Assembly (NCBI GenBank): GCA_913775305.1
Contig: CAJYIY010000069.1
Coordinates: 1-64,000, forward strand
Direction of reading: 5' to 3'
DNA from: an uncultured Erwinia sp.
Lineage (GTDB): Bacteria; Pseudomonadota; Gammaproteobacteria; Enterobacterales; Enterobacteriaceae
DNA: 64,000 nt
Numbering within the stretch: the first letter of the stretch is position 1; every line of letters begins with the position of its first letter. Of this stretch, positions 20,014-31,299 are shown piece after piece. The position numbers and the translations under genes are program-made. Below the pieces are notes generated by a model that had not been told where the DNA came from, searched no databases, and saw only the letters and a list, made by a program, of their open reading frames with translations.

Positions 20014-20041
20014 CCAGTTTGTACCGGATAGCTCAAACTGG
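20014..20041 (+). terminator. Possible bidirectional terminator between fabY and yicH
   Basis: CCAGTTTG / CAAACTGG stem with a 12-base loop between two convergent genes, followed by CGATTTT on the plus strand. Marks the junction of the two conserved blocks. Confidence 0.4.
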
Positions 20042-20081
20042 CGATTTTCCATCGGCTCCATGGCATCGCGGAGCCAGTAGA

Positions 20082-21761
20082 TTATGGATTGTTGCTTACT
20101 TCGCCGTTAATCATCTGCTGCCGCGTTGAAGCACCAGCGGACGTGATGGAAAGCGAAGCGTTTACCGTAGGTTTTAACGGTTTGTCCTGTTGCAGCAGAG
20201 CCTTGCCACTCAGTTGCAGATTGCCTTTGCCTGGCGCCAGCGGTGGCCAGCCCCAGTTTTGTAACAGGCCGAACGCAACCTGGCGACCGTTCAGAGTAAA
20301 GGATGCTGCTCTGTCGGGTTGCTGGCTGATAGTGGCATTACCCTCCAGCATACCATCACCACTGAATGCGCTCATTTCCGTGAAGTTAATTTGCCTGTCA
20401 TCAGCGGCCAGCGTGAGCGACGGATGGCGCAGGTCAACGCGATTAAAGGTGGCTTCAGCCGCATTCAGACTCAGATTACCCGCCCAGACTCCCCACTGAT
20501 GGTTGCGAGCCAGCAGCAGACTGCTCCCCGTCCCTTCCAGAGACGTCATCTGGAAGGGGAAGAGCGGGTCAATATCAATAATCAGATTGCGACTGGCGCT
20601 GAATCTCTTGATTTCAACGCTATCCAGCCAGCCGGGCAGCGTTTGCATCCAGCGTTCACGCCAGGTTGAGGGCAGCGTGTACTCCAGACCGGCGATCGCC
20701 ACCTCCTCAAGACTTAACTTTTTATCGCTGCGGCGCCAGCTACCCTGCGCGCGGATTAACCCGTTAACCCAGCGTGAGCTGAACTGTGAAAGCTCAACGC
20801 CCTTTGGAGAAAAGTCCATATTTGCTATCGGATCGTCCAGCTGCAGGCTGCCGTTGACAAAACTACTGGCGTTCATCGCCAACGATCCACCATCGCTCTG
20901 CCAGTCACCGTGGCTCAGCGTCATATTTTTAAGCACCAAATCCAGATCGGTCACCGCCCAGTCGCGCCCTTCCAGGCGGGCATCGGTGACATCAACCCTG
21001 TCCAGTCGGACCTCTGGAAGAGACAGCAGCGGCTGTAAAAAATCATTCAGCGTTTTATCACTTTGCAGGCGGATGCTGTTCAGGCGCAGGTTGGAAACCT
21101 GCCAGCTGCCGTCCGCATCACGATGTGCGTTCGCCGTAGCAGAGCCACGCGCGACATCTGCACCCAGATTGCTAATCGTCCATTCCCGGCCTTTCACATT
21201 GCCCTCAATCAGCGCGTTCGCCGCCGGTACGCCATTCAGCACCAGTGATCCCGCGCTAATCTGAAAGCTTGCCTGAAAATCTGGACGTTCAGCCGCTTCC
21301 GGCTGCCAGGGGATAATGCCACCATCCACCTGCTGTGCCTGTAGTGACCAGCTATCCTGAGAACGATTCAGTGCCATCTGGCTAAGCTGTAGTCTGTCGG
21401 CCTGCAAAGAAACCGGCGGACTGCCGTGATTCAGGTTTAAGTTTCCCTGATTTAGTCGGATGCTGGAGAAATGGAGTGGATTGCTGAACTGCCTGAGGCT
21501 CAGACCGAGATCGACGCGTTTTGCGATCAGCGTTGCAGGCTGGTCATCACGACCAAAAACAACATTATCCAGCAGAAGATGGCCGGGATGAGAAAAGTTA
21601 TGCTCAATTTTACTCATGGAAAGCTGATAGGCGCTGTTATCACTGATCTGGCGGCTAATCCATCCTGCGCCCCATTGAGTTTGCAGCAGCACATAAAGAG
21701 CAACGATGACCAGCAGCAACACCAGCAGTAGCGTCAGCAGAACTTTTCCGAGAAATTTCAT
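20082..21761 (-). CDS. yicH: YicH, AsmA-family inner membrane/periplasmic protein
   Basis: Member of the AsmA-like group of bridge-type proteins thought to act in lipid transport between inner and outer membrane; the specific role is not established. One N-terminal membrane anchor (KVLLTLLLVLLLVIVALYVLLQ) is followed by about 530 periplasmic residues of repetitive beta structure. WGVWAGNLSLNAAEATFNRVD and the GLEYTLPSTWRERW region match E. coli YicH. The frame starts three codons earlier (21770), but MKFLGK at 21761 fits the family. 559 residues. It lies downstream of xanP, 128 bp away. Confidence 0.93.
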   Translation of the reverse strand: MKFLGKVLLTLLLVLLLVIVALYVLLQTQWGAGWISRQISDNSAYQLSMSKIEHNFSHPGHLLLDNVVFGRDDQPATLIAKRVDLGLSLRQFSNPLHFSSIRLNQGNLNLNHGSPPVSLQADRLQLSQMALNRSQDSWSLQAQQVDGGIIPWQPEAAERPDFQASFQISAGSLVLNGVPAANALIEGNVKGREWTISNLGADVARGSATANAHRDADGSWQVSNLRLNSIRLQSDKTLNDFLQPLLSLPEVRLDRVDVTDARLEGRDWAVTDLDLVLKNMTLSHGDWQSDGGSLAMNASSFVNGSLQLDDPIANMDFSPKGVELSQFSSRWVNGLIRAQGSWRRSDKKLSLEEVAIAGLEYTLPSTWRERWMQTLPGWLDSVEIKRFSASRNLIIDIDPLFPFQMTSLEGTGSSLLLARNHQWGVWAGNLSLNAAEATFNRVDLRHPSLTLAADDRQINFTEMSAFSGDGMLEGNATISQQPDRAASFTLNGRQVAFGLLQNWGWPPLAPGKGNLQLSGKALLQQDKPLKPTVNASLSITSAGASTRQQMINGEVSNNP

Positions 21762-21834
21762 TGCAACCATCCCGTGGAAAATCGGTAATGGCTTGTTATG
21801 CCTGATTTATCGCCGTTTCTCAACCGGGAAGGCA

Positions 21835-21865
21835 CTTACAGGGCGGAAATTATCCACCCTGTAAG
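21835..21865 (-). terminator. Hairpin after xanP
   Basis: Nine-base stem CTTACAGGG / CCCTGTAAG with a 13-base loop, 24 bases after the xanP stop in the minus-strand direction. No T run, so termination is uncertain. Confidence 0.35.
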
Positions 21866-21889
21866 CGTAGGGGTCAGAAAGCTGCGGAA

Positions 21890-23275
21890 TTATTTTTCCT
21901 GCGGGAAGATCAGATTCAGAACAATAGCCGTAATGCCGCCCGCAGCGATGCCGGAAGAGAGCAGCGTTTTCAACCAGTCAGGCGCGAATTGCAGGATCAG
22001 TGGCTGCTGGGAGACACCCAGGCCCACCGCCAGCGACAGCGCAATAATCATGATCGCGCGGCGGTTCAGCGGTTCACGGGACACGATGCGCACGCCAGAG
22101 GCAGCAATAGTACCAAACATGACAATCGTTGCTCCGCCGAGGACCGGTTCCGGAATATGCTGGACGAAGCCACTCACTGCCGGGAACAGGCCGAGCACAA
22201 TCAGCATCAGCGCCACGACAAAGCCTACGTAGCGGCTGGCAACGCCGGTCAACTGGATCACGCCATTATTTTGCCCAAAGCAGGAGTTTGGAAAGGTATT
22301 GAACAGTGCAGAAACGCAGGAGTTAAGGCCGTTAGCCAGCACGCCACCCTTCAGTCGCTTCATATACAGTGGGCCACTGACCGGCTGCTCGGAAACGTCG
22401 GAGGTTGCGGTAATGTCACCAATGGTTTCCAGAGAGGTCACCATAAATACCAGCATCAGCGGAATGAGCAGATTCCAGTCGATACCCAGTCCGTAATACA
22501 AAGGCATCGGAACAGCGACCAGTGAGGTATTCGCAGGCGCGACATCGGCTGGCAGCATGCCCAGCGCCCACGCCAGCAGATAGCCGACCGCCATCGCGAT
22601 CACCAGTGAGGCCACACGCAGATAGGGATTACGCTGGCGGTTTAGCAGAATAATCACTAGCAGAACGGCCCCGGCCAGCAGCAGATTTTTCGGTGCGCCA
22701 AAGGTATGGTCATTCATCGCTGCGTAGCCGCCACCGATGGAGGTCAGTCCGACCTGTATCAGCGAAAGGCCGATAATCATCACCACGATGCCGGAAACCA
22801 GCGGGGTGATAACCCGACGCGCCAGATGCAGAACGCGCGACAGGGCCATTTCGGTACAGGAGGCGAGCATCAGGGTACCAAACAGTGCGGCCATCATGGT
22901 TGGGACGTCAGCCCCTCCATTTTTCAGTGCCATCCCGCCCATAATCAGCGGCGAAACAAAGTTGAAACTGGTGCCCTGGATAGAGAGCAGACCAGAACCT
23001 ACCGGTCCCCAGGTTTTGATCTGAAGAATGGAGGCCACGCCGGACGCGAACAGGGACATGCTGATAATGTGTTGCGTATCCTGCGCCGGTAAGCCAAGCG
23101 CCTGGCAAATGAGCAGTGCTGGTGTGATAACCGCGACGAACATCGCCAGCAGGTGCTGACACGCGGCAAACAGAGTCTGAGGGAGCGGTGGGCGGTCTTC
23201 AAGACGATAAATCAACTCACTTTTGCTCACCGGCGAAGGTTGGTGAGCAGCAACATCATGGGCATCAACGGACAT
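21890..23275 (-). CDS. xanP: XanP, xanthine:proton symporter
   Basis: High-affinity xanthine permease of the NCS2 (NAT) family with about 14 membrane spans. The NAT signature [17 protein letters not shown] at about residues 325-341 and the [13 protein letters not shown] motif with its substrate-binding glutamate are both intact. 461 residues against 463 in E. coli. The N-terminal 25 residues are cytoplasmic and variable. The E. coli gene order has gltS between xanP and recG; here there is none. The promoter carries a PurR operator (see 23330-23341), implying purine repression. Confidence 0.97.
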   Translation of the reverse strand: MSVDAHDVAAHQPSPVSKSELIYRLEDRPPLPQTLFAACQHLLAMFVAVITPALLICQALGLPAQDTQHIISMSLFASGVASILQIKTWGPVGSGLLSIQGTSFNFVSPLIMGGMALKNGGADVPTMMAALFGTLMLASCTEMALSRVLHLARRVITPLVSGIVVMIIGLSLIQVGLTSIGGGYAAMNDHTFGAPKNLLLAGAVLLVIILLNRQRNPYLRVASLVIAMAVGYLLAWALGMLPADVAPANTSLVAVPMPLYYGLGIDWNLLIPLMLVFMVTSLETIGDITATSDVSEQPVSGPLYMKRLKGGVLANGLNSCVSALFNTFPNSCFGQNNGVIQLTGVASRYVGFVVALMLIVLGLFPAVSGFVQHIPEPVLGGATIVMFGTIAASGVRIVSREPLNRRAIMIIALSLAVGLGVSQQPLILQFAPDWLKTLLSSGIAAGGITAIVLNLIFPQEK

Positions 23276-23305
23276 GTTCGGGGTTCCGGCGTTAATAAAG
23301 TGGCG

Positions 23306-23333
23306 ATTTTAATCGTCTGTCGCTTAAAAGCAA
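23306..23333 (-). promoter_or_regulatory. Likely xanP promoter
   Basis: On the minus strand TTGCTT (23328-23333), a 16-base spacer and TAAAAT (23306-23311), about 30 bases before the start codon. The -35 overlaps the PurR operator. Confidence 0.5.
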
Positions 23334-23341
23334 ACGTTTGC
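23330..23341 (-). promoter_or_regulatory. PurR operator at xanP
   Basis: GCAAACGTTTGC, a perfect 12-base palindrome equal to the core of the PurR box (ACGCAAACGTTTGCGT), flanked by AA and TG. It lies 55-66 bases before the xanP start codon and covers the proposed -35. It predicts repression by PurR with hypoxanthine or guanine. Confidence 0.75.
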
Positions 23342-23384
23342 TGTTAGCGGGGGATGCGCAGATCGTTACAGCAGGCTACCCGCT

Positions 23385-25466
23385 TCAGGCGTTGGTATAG
23401 CGTTCGGTTTCCGGAAGCCAGCGCTCTATCAAGGCCTGTGCCTGCTGAGGATAGTGCTGATGAATGTGGCGTGCCACGCGCTGAACTTCAGGGATCATTG
23501 CGCCATCACGCAGCAGATCGGCCACTTTGAACTCGGCGTTACCTGTCTGGCGCGTGCCCAGCAGTTCACCCGGGCCGCGAATTTCGAGATCGCACTGGGC
23601 AATAACGAAACCGTCATTACTGTCGCGCAGAACCTGCAGACGTTTTTGTGCGGTTTTGCTGAGCGGGGCTTTATACAGCAGTACGCAGTGAGAGGCGACG
23701 GCGCCGCGACCCACTCGCCCGCGTAGCTGGTGCAGCTGCGCCAGTCCCAGGCGTTCCGGGTTCTCAATGATCATCAGGCTGGCGTTGGGAACATCAACAC
23801 CGACTTCAATCACGGTGGTGGCAATTAGCAGCTGTATTTCACCGGCCTTAAATGCCTGCATGACGGACTGCTTCTCCGCAGGTTTCATGCGGCCATGAAC
23901 CAGGCCAACCTGCAATTCGGGAAGTGCCAGTTTCAGTTCTTCCCAGGTTGCTTCAGCCGCCTGTGCCTCCAGCAGCTCCGACTCTTCAATCAAAGTACAC
24001 ACCCAGTACGCCTGACGACCTTCAGTGCTGCAGGCGCTTTTAACACGGGCGATGATATCTCCACGCCGCGTATCCGGTATGGCTACTGTCGTCACAGGCG
24101 TTCTGCCCGGCGGCAGTTCGTCGATGGTGGAGGTATCGAGATCGGCATAGGCGGTCATCGCCAGGGTTCGTGGGATGGGCGTGGCGGTCATAATAAGCTG
24201 ATGAGGATGGAATCCCTGCTCTTCGCCCTTTTCCCACAGCGCCAGACGCTGGTGGACGCCAAAGCGATGCTGTTCGTCGATAATGACCAGCGCCAGGCCG
24301 TTAAACTGAATCTGCTCCTGAAATATCGCGTGGGTCCCTACGATCATCGAAACCTGTCCGCTGGCAATTGCCTCCTGCTGCGCAAGGCGCGCCTTTCCTT
24401 TCTGCTTTCCGGCCAGCCAGCCAACATCAATGCCCAGCGGGGCAAACCACTGACGGAAGTTATTAGCATGCTGTTCTGCCAGCAGCTCCGTGGGAGCCAT
24501 CAGTGCAACCTGTTTGCCCCAGGCAATCACATTCAGTGCAGCCAGGGCGGCCACCAGCGTTTTACCGGAGCCAACATCACCCTGTACCAGGCGCATCATT
24601 GGATAATCTTTTGCCAGATCGGCTTCTATTTCACGACCAACGCGCTGCTGTGCGCCCGTAGGGCGGAACGGGAGTGCAGCCAGTAATCGATCGCTGAGCG
24701 CGTGGCGAGGTGACATGGCAAGAGCATGATAGCGCTGAGCTCCGGCGCGTACCGCCAGCATACTGAGATTGTGGGCCAACAGCTCTTCCATTATTAACCG
24801 GCGCTGAGCGGGATGTGTACCGCTGTCAAGATCGGCCAGAGCGATATCCGGCGGTGGGCGATGCAGGGTGCGCAGCGCCTCCGGTAGCCCGATCAGCCCC
24901 CGGCTCAGTTCAGGCGGCAGCAGTTCGGCAATGGCGCAGGTGTCCAGCAGGGCAAGAGCCTGATCGGTAAGGTTGCGCAGTGTGGCCTGGCGGATCCCTT
25001 CAGTGGTGGAGTAGACCGGAGTCAGCGTTTCCTGTAATCCGGTGACTCCCTGTTCACCCTGAATCTTATATTCCGGGTGAATGATTTCGGCACCGCGCTG
25101 GCCACGCTTGATTTCGCCATAGGCGGTCACGCGTCGCCCGACGGCAAGGCTGTTTTTCATCCCGGCATTGAAGTTGAAAAAGCGCAGCGTCAGCACGCCG
25201 GTCCCATCGCTAATCTGGCAGGTCAACATGCGGCGACGGCCAAAACTGATCTCGCAGTGCAGTACGTCACCTTCCACGGTGGCAAAAATGCCCGGCAGCA
25301 AGTCGTTGATCGTATAAAGCTGTGTGCGATCTTCATAACGCATCGGCAGGTGCAACAGCAGATCCTGCACGGTCAGCAGGCCAATTTTCGCCAGCTTTGC
25401 TGCCTGACTGGCGCCCACACCGGTGAGCGTGTTCAGCGGAATGGCATCCAGCAGGCGGCCGTGCAT
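23385..25466 (-). CDS. recG: ATP-dependent DNA helicase RecG
   Basis: Superfamily 2 translocase that regresses stalled forks and processes branched DNA and R-loops. An N-terminal wedge (OB-fold) domain spans about 1-150. The motor has Walker A GDVGSGKT (about 300), the DEQH box (IIDEQHRFGVHQR) and motif VI QLRGRVGRG, and a C-terminal TRG region follows. The frame opens 12 codons earlier (25502), but MHGRLLDAIPL at 25466 matches E. coli and gives exactly 693 residues. Its ATG overlaps the trmH stop by one base (TAATG), so it is coupled to trmH. Confidence 0.98.
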   Translation of the reverse strand: MHGRLLDAIPLNTLTGVGASQAAKLAKIGLLTVQDLLLHLPMRYEDRTQLYTINDLLPGIFATVEGDVLHCEISFGRRRMLTCQISDGTGVLTLRFFNFNAGMKNSLAVGRRVTAYGEIKRGQRGAEIIHPEYKIQGEQGVTGLQETLTPVYSTTEGIRQATLRNLTDQALALLDTCAIAELLPPELSRGLIGLPEALRTLHRPPPDIALADLDSGTHPAQRRLIMEELLAHNLSMLAVRAGAQRYHALAMSPRHALSDRLLAALPFRPTGAQQRVGREIEADLAKDYPMMRLVQGDVGSGKTLVAALAALNVIAWGKQVALMAPTELLAEQHANNFRQWFAPLGIDVGWLAGKQKGKARLAQQEAIASGQVSMIVGTHAIFQEQIQFNGLALVIIDEQHRFGVHQRLALWEKGEEQGFHPHQLIMTATPIPRTLAMTAYADLDTSTIDELPPGRTPVTTVAIPDTRRGDIIARVKSACSTEGRQAYWVCTLIEESELLEAQAAEATWEELKLALPELQVGLVHGRMKPAEKQSVMQAFKAGEIQLLIATTVIEVGVDVPNASLMIIENPERLGLAQLHQLRGRVGRGAVASHCVLLYKAPLSKTAQKRLQVLRDSNDGFVIAQCDLEIRGPGELLGTRQTGNAEFKVADLLRDGAMIPEVQRVARHIHQHYPQQAQALIERWLPETERYTNA

Positions 25467-26161
25467 TATTTCATCGCCTTTGACTGCATGGTTGCCCACC
25501 ACTCCGGGTCCGCTTCCACTTCGCCACAGTCGTTGATGATTGGGTAGGGCAGGCCTTTCTGTTTTGCAACCCGTGCAAGGACCGGATAGCCGCCTTCAAA
25601 CAGCAGACGCTGCTGCTCGGCGTAAGGCAGTGAGCTCTCTTTGCGCTGATACATGCCCGCATTCTGACGCTGACGCTGGGCTTCATACAGGATCAGCGCC
25701 GAAGCCACGGAGACGTTCAGCGACTGCACCATCCCAATCATCGGAATGATAATATCCCGATCGGCAAGTTCCAGCGCTTCCTGAGTGATGCCGGTTTTCT
25801 CCTGACCCATCAAAATGCAGGTCGGGCGGGTATAGTCGATTTCGCGGAAGTCGACGGCTTTATCCGACAGGTTGGTGGCCAGAATTTGCATGTTTTGGCT
25901 TTTGAGATGCTGCACGGCTTCAGCAATGGTCCGGTGAGTCTTTACCTGCACCCAACTGTTACTGCCTGCAGCGGATGAGACCATGGTACGCATACGGCTA
26001 CCGGGCCAGACGGCATGCACCTCATGCACGCCAACGGCATCGGCAGTCCGGATAACCGCAGAAACGTTATGGGGTTTATGCACTTGCTCCATACAAACCG
26101 TCAGATCGTGCTGGCGTGCGGCGAGCATCTCACGGATACGGGCATAACGTTGTGCATTCAT
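25466..26161 (-). CDS. trmH: TrmH (SpoU), tRNA Gm18 2'-O-methyltransferase
   Basis: SPOUT-family enzyme methylating the ribose of G18 in tRNA. Knot motifs are visible: NVSAVIRTADA (motif 1), LMGQEKTGIT (motif 2) and IPMIGMVQSLNVSVASALILYEA (motif 3). The frame extends upstream to 26293, but that would add 44 residues with no family match. The ATG at 26161 (MNAQRYARIREML) aligns with E. coli TrmH and gives 231 residues (229). Third gene of the spoT operon. recG overlaps its stop codon. Confidence 0.97.
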   Translation of the reverse strand: MNAQRYARIREMLAARQHDLTVCMEQVHKPHNVSAVIRTADAVGVHEVHAVWPGSRMRTMVSSAAGSNSWVQVKTHRTIAEAVQHLKSQNMQILATNLSDKAVDFREIDYTRPTCILMGQEKTGITQEALELADRDIIIPMIGMVQSLNVSVASALILYEAQRQRQNAGMYQRKESSLPYAEQQRLLFEGGYPVLARVAKQKGLPYPIINDCGEVEADPEWWATMQSKAMK

Positions 26162-26261
26162 GCGAAGAATAACTCCCTGAAAATGGTAATTCCGTCGCGC
26201 TGCAATCAATCGACGTTGAGGTGAAAGGCAACGAGAGCGGAGCAGTGCTCCGCCCTGTGTC

Positions 26262-28379
26262 TCAGTTGCGGTTGCGGTGCACCTTGATAACATCCGGCAT
26301 GACGCGAATTTTACGCATAATGTTCGCCAGATGAACGCGATCGCGCGCCGTCAGACGGATAAAGGCACTATAGACGCGGCCATCCTTTTCTTCAGTATTC
26401 AGACTCTGAATATTAGAACCTGCGGTATTGATGGCTGCAGTCAGGTTGGCCAGTGCGCCCTGGTGGTTAAACATATCCACTTTGATTTCGGCGACAAATT
26501 CCTGCGCAGTGTCCTTATCCCACTCGACCGCCATAAACTTCTCAGGCTCTTTCTGATAGCCGCGGATATTTCGGCAGGACTCATGGTGTACTACCAGTCC
26601 TTTACCCGGGCTGACGTGGGCAACAATCGGATCGCCGGGAATTGGGCGGCAGCACTTGGCGAGGGTAATCAGTACGCCGTCAGCACCCTTAATGGGCAGC
26701 TTGCTGCGTGAAGGTGCTGAGGTAGGCGTTTCAGCCGGAACGGCATCGCTTTGCTGAAGATTTTTCGCAACGACCACACTCATGGCATTACCAAGGCCTA
26801 TCTCCGCCAGCAAATCGTCCAGCGTGGCGAGCTTCATCCGCTCAAGCTCATGATGAATATTGGCTTCGGGGATTTCTGCGAGCTTGCGGCTACCGCCAAG
26901 AGCGTGGTTGAGTAAGCGTCGCCCAAGGCTGACTGAGTCATCGCGTTTCAGGTTTTTCAGCAGTTGACGAATTTTGGCACGGGCTTTCGAGCTGACGACA
27001 AAGTTCAACCATGCCGCATTTGGACGAGCGCCGGGTGCGGTAATAATTTCTACCGTTTGCCCACTGGTCAGCGATTGTGACAGTGGATAAGGCTGGCGAT
27101 CGACGCGAGCTCCCACGCAGGCATGACCAATATCGGTATGCACGGCATAAGCGAAATCGACCGGCGTTGCTCCGGCCGGAAGCTCAACAATGCGACCTTC
27201 CGGTGTGAAAACGTAAATCTCATCCGGGAACAGGTCAGATTTTACGCTTTCAATAAATTCAAATGAACTGCCGGCACTTTGCTGCAGTTCCAGCAGGCTT
27301 TGCAGCCAGCGCTGGGCGCGAATCTGTGCGGTCGTGCTGCTTTCGCCCTGTTCTTTATAAGCCCAGTGCGCCGCCACCCCCATTTCTGCCATCTGATCCA
27401 TATCTTCGGTTCGGATCTGGACTTCAACCGGCACGCCGTGCGGGCCGATCATTGAAGTATGCAGCGACTGATAGCCGTTTGCTTTGGGAATAGCAATATA
27501 GTCTTTTACCCGTCCCGGCCGCGGCTTATACAGACTGTGCATCTGACCCAGAACGCGGTAACAGGTATCCATATCGTGCACAATCACCCGGAAAGCGTAA
27601 ATATCCATAATGGAATGGAAACGCTGTTCTTTCAGGTGCATTTTGCAATAGATGGAATAAAGGTGTTTCTCGCGACCGCTCACACGGCAGGGAATTCCGG
27701 CTTCCTGCAGGCGACCATCAATTTCAGAGAGGATTTTCTGAATCATCTCTTTACGGTTACCACGCGCGGCTTTCACCACCTCTTTAATCACCCGGTAGCG
27801 GTTAGGGTACAGGGCTTCAAAGCCCAGTTCTTCCAGCTCGGTTTTAAGATGGTGAATACCCAGACGGTGCGCCAGAGGACTGTAAATTTCCAGCGTTTCC
27901 AGAGCGATACGCCGCCTTTTGTCCGGACGTAAGGAGCCCAGTGTGCGCATGTTATGCGTACGGTCAGCCAGCTTGATCAGAATGACGCGAATATCCTGCA
28001 CCATTGCCATGATCATCTTGCGGAAGTTTTCCGCCTGCGCTTCTTTTTTGTCGCGGAATTTCAGCTTATCAAGTTTGGATACGCCTTCGACCAGCTCAGC
28101 AACGCTTTTGCCGAACAGCTGTTCCATATCCTGATATGTCGCGGGAGTATCTTCGATCACATCGTGCAGCAGCGCAGCCATGAGCGTTTCATGATCAAGC
28201 TTCATCTCTGCCAGGATGCAGGCAACGGCTACCGGGTGAGTAATATAGGGTTCACCGCTGGAGCGTGTCTGTCCCTCGTGAGCATCACGTGCGACAAGAT
28301 AAGCTTGCTTGAGGCGCTTTATCTGCTCCTCAGGCAAGTATTTTTCAATCAGCTGATTGAGACTTTCAAACAGATACAA
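26262..28379 (-). CDS. spoT: SpoT, bifunctional (p)ppGpp hydrolase/synthetase
   Basis: Controls the alarmone ppGpp, mainly by hydrolysis, under carbon, iron and fatty acid stress. Domains in order: HD hydrolase (HDVIEDTPA at about 72-80, KLADRTHNMRTL at about 137-148), synthetase (AIPKANGYQSLHT; EVQIRTEDMDQMAE), TGS (about 388-450), helical, zinc-finger and ACT domains. Both catalytic halves look intact. The start is TTG, as in E. coli. 705 residues against 702. Encoded between rpoZ (19 bp upstream) and trmH in the gmk-rpoZ-spoT-trmH-recG chain. Confidence 0.98.
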   Translation of the reverse strand: MYLFESLNQLIEKYLPEEQIKRLKQAYLVARDAHEGQTRSSGEPYITHPVAVACILAEMKLDHETLMAALLHDVIEDTPATYQDMEQLFGKSVAELVEGVSKLDKLKFRDKKEAQAENFRKMIMAMVQDIRVILIKLADRTHNMRTLGSLRPDKRRRIALETLEIYSPLAHRLGIHHLKTELEELGFEALYPNRYRVIKEVVKAARGNRKEMIQKILSEIDGRLQEAGIPCRVSGREKHLYSIYCKMHLKEQRFHSIMDIYAFRVIVHDMDTCYRVLGQMHSLYKPRPGRVKDYIAIPKANGYQSLHTSMIGPHGVPVEVQIRTEDMDQMAEMGVAAHWAYKEQGESSTTAQIRAQRWLQSLLELQQSAGSSFEFIESVKSDLFPDEIYVFTPEGRIVELPAGATPVDFAYAVHTDIGHACVGARVDRQPYPLSQSLTSGQTVEIITAPGARPNAAWLNFVVSSKARAKIRQLLKNLKRDDSVSLGRRLLNHALGGSRKLAEIPEANIHHELERMKLATLDDLLAEIGLGNAMSVVVAKNLQQSDAVPAETPTSAPSRSKLPIKGADGVLITLAKCCRPIPGDPIVAHVSPGKGLVVHHESCRNIRGYQKEPEKFMAVEWDKDTAQEFVAEIKVDMFNHQGALANLTAAINTAGSNIQSLNTEEKDGRVYSAFIRLTARDRVHLANIMRKIRVMPDVIKVHRNRN

Positions 28380-28398
28380 GGCGAGCCTTCAGATCCGA

Positions 28399-28674
28399 TT
28401 AACGACGACCTTCAGCGATAGCGGTCACAGCCTGAATTTCAGCGGCTTCCTGCTCTTGCTGTTCCTGACGATCGCGCACATCAAGGATCTGATTAGTAAT
28501 CAAACCCTCTTCGATTTCGCGCAGTGCGATAACGGTAGATTTATCGTTTTCTTCTGGAACCAGTGGATCTTTACCACCAACCTGCATCTGACGTGCGCGA
28601 CGAGCGGCGACCAGAACCAGATCAAAACGGTTACCAATTTTTTCTACTGCGTCCTGTACGGTTACGCGTGCCAT
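28399..28674 (-). CDS. rpoZ: RNA polymerase omega subunit
   Basis: 91-residue subunit that helps assemble the beta' subunit and forms part of the ppGpp site 1 on RNA polymerase. The conserved N-terminus [20 protein letters not shown] and the ARRARQMQ segment identify it. It precedes spoT, the enzyme that controls the ligand it helps sense, an arrangement conserved in enteric bacteria. Gmk lies 53 bp upstream. Confidence 0.98.
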   Translation of the reverse strand: MARVTVQDAVEKIGNRFDLVLVAARRARQMQVGGKDPLVPEENDKSTVIALREIEEGLITNQILDVRDRQEQQEQEAAEIQAVTAIAEGRR

Positions 28675-28727
28675 AAGTGTGATACTCCACGGGTGAAGAA
28701 ATGACTGGGCATCATACTGAGTTGTCC

Positions 28728-29351
28728 TCAGTCTGCCAATAGTTTGCTAATTAAAGCATCATGGCGGGCTTTCTGACGGCCCATACGCAGACGCTCGGCG
28801 CGAATGATCGTTTTCAGATCGGACAGCGCCAGATCGAAATCATCATTCACGATTAAGTAATCGTATTCGGCATAATGGCTCATTTCTGCCACTGCCTGCT
28901 CCATACGTTTGGTAATCACCTCCTCACTGTCCTGTCCGCGCCCACGCAGGCGACGATCCAGTTCATCTTTCGAAGGTGGCAGCACGAAAATGCTGCGCGA
29001 TGCCGGCATTTTTTGACGAATTTGCTTGGCTCCCTGCCAGTCAATATCAAGAAAAACATCAACACCGGTCGCCAGAATCTGCTCGATAGCCCTGCGTGAG
29101 GTTCCGTAATAATTTCCGAATACCTCGGCGTGTTCGAGAAAGGCATCTTCGCCAATCATGGTACGAAACTCGTCGTGGTTAACGAAGTAATAGTGTTCGC
29201 CATGAATTTCACCAGGCCGAATGCCGCGTGTAGTATGCGAAATTGAGACCTGCGTGTCGTACAGCGGTTGCGTTTTTAACAGTGCCTGAATCAGACTGGA
29301 TTTACCCGCGCCGCTGGGGGCGGAAACAATAAAAAGCGTGCCTTGAGCCAT
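28728..29351 (-). CDS. gmk: Guanylate kinase
   Basis: Phosphorylates GMP to GDP and is essential for guanine nucleotide supply. P-loop [14 protein letters not shown] at about 7-20, GMP-binding [18 protein letters not shown] at about 41-58 and the lid region [11 protein letters not shown] are present. 207 residues as in E. coli. First gene of the gmk-rpoZ-spoT-trmH-recG group; diverges from ligB. The 259 bp between gmk and the ligB start shows no other feature. Confidence 0.98.
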   Translation of the reverse strand: MAQGTLFIVSAPSGAGKSSLIQALLKTQPLYDTQVSISHTTRGIRPGEIHGEHYYFVNHDEFRTMIGEDAFLEHAEVFGNYYGTSRRAIEQILATGVDVFLDIDWQGAKQIRQKMPASRSIFVLPPSKDELDRRLRGRGQDSEEVITKRMEQAVAEMSHYAEYDYLIVNDDFDLALSDLKTIIRAERLRMGRQKARHDALISKLLAD

Positions 29352-29436
29352 GATTATTCTTGATATGCCAAAAAAGCGGAGTCTACTTCCTGCACAGTAT
29401 ACACATGTGCAGCCCTTGATGCAGCGTTTCGGCTGA

Positions 29437-31263
<1,827 letters not shown>

Positions 31264-31299
31264 GTCACAATGTGGCGGTTTGTCTGAGTCTGGCGCCAC

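Noticed and set aside
26162..26293. 44-codon N-terminal extension of trmH
   Set aside because: E. coli TrmH begins at the equivalent of MNAQRYARI, and the extension is Arg-rich and runs into the spoT stop region.
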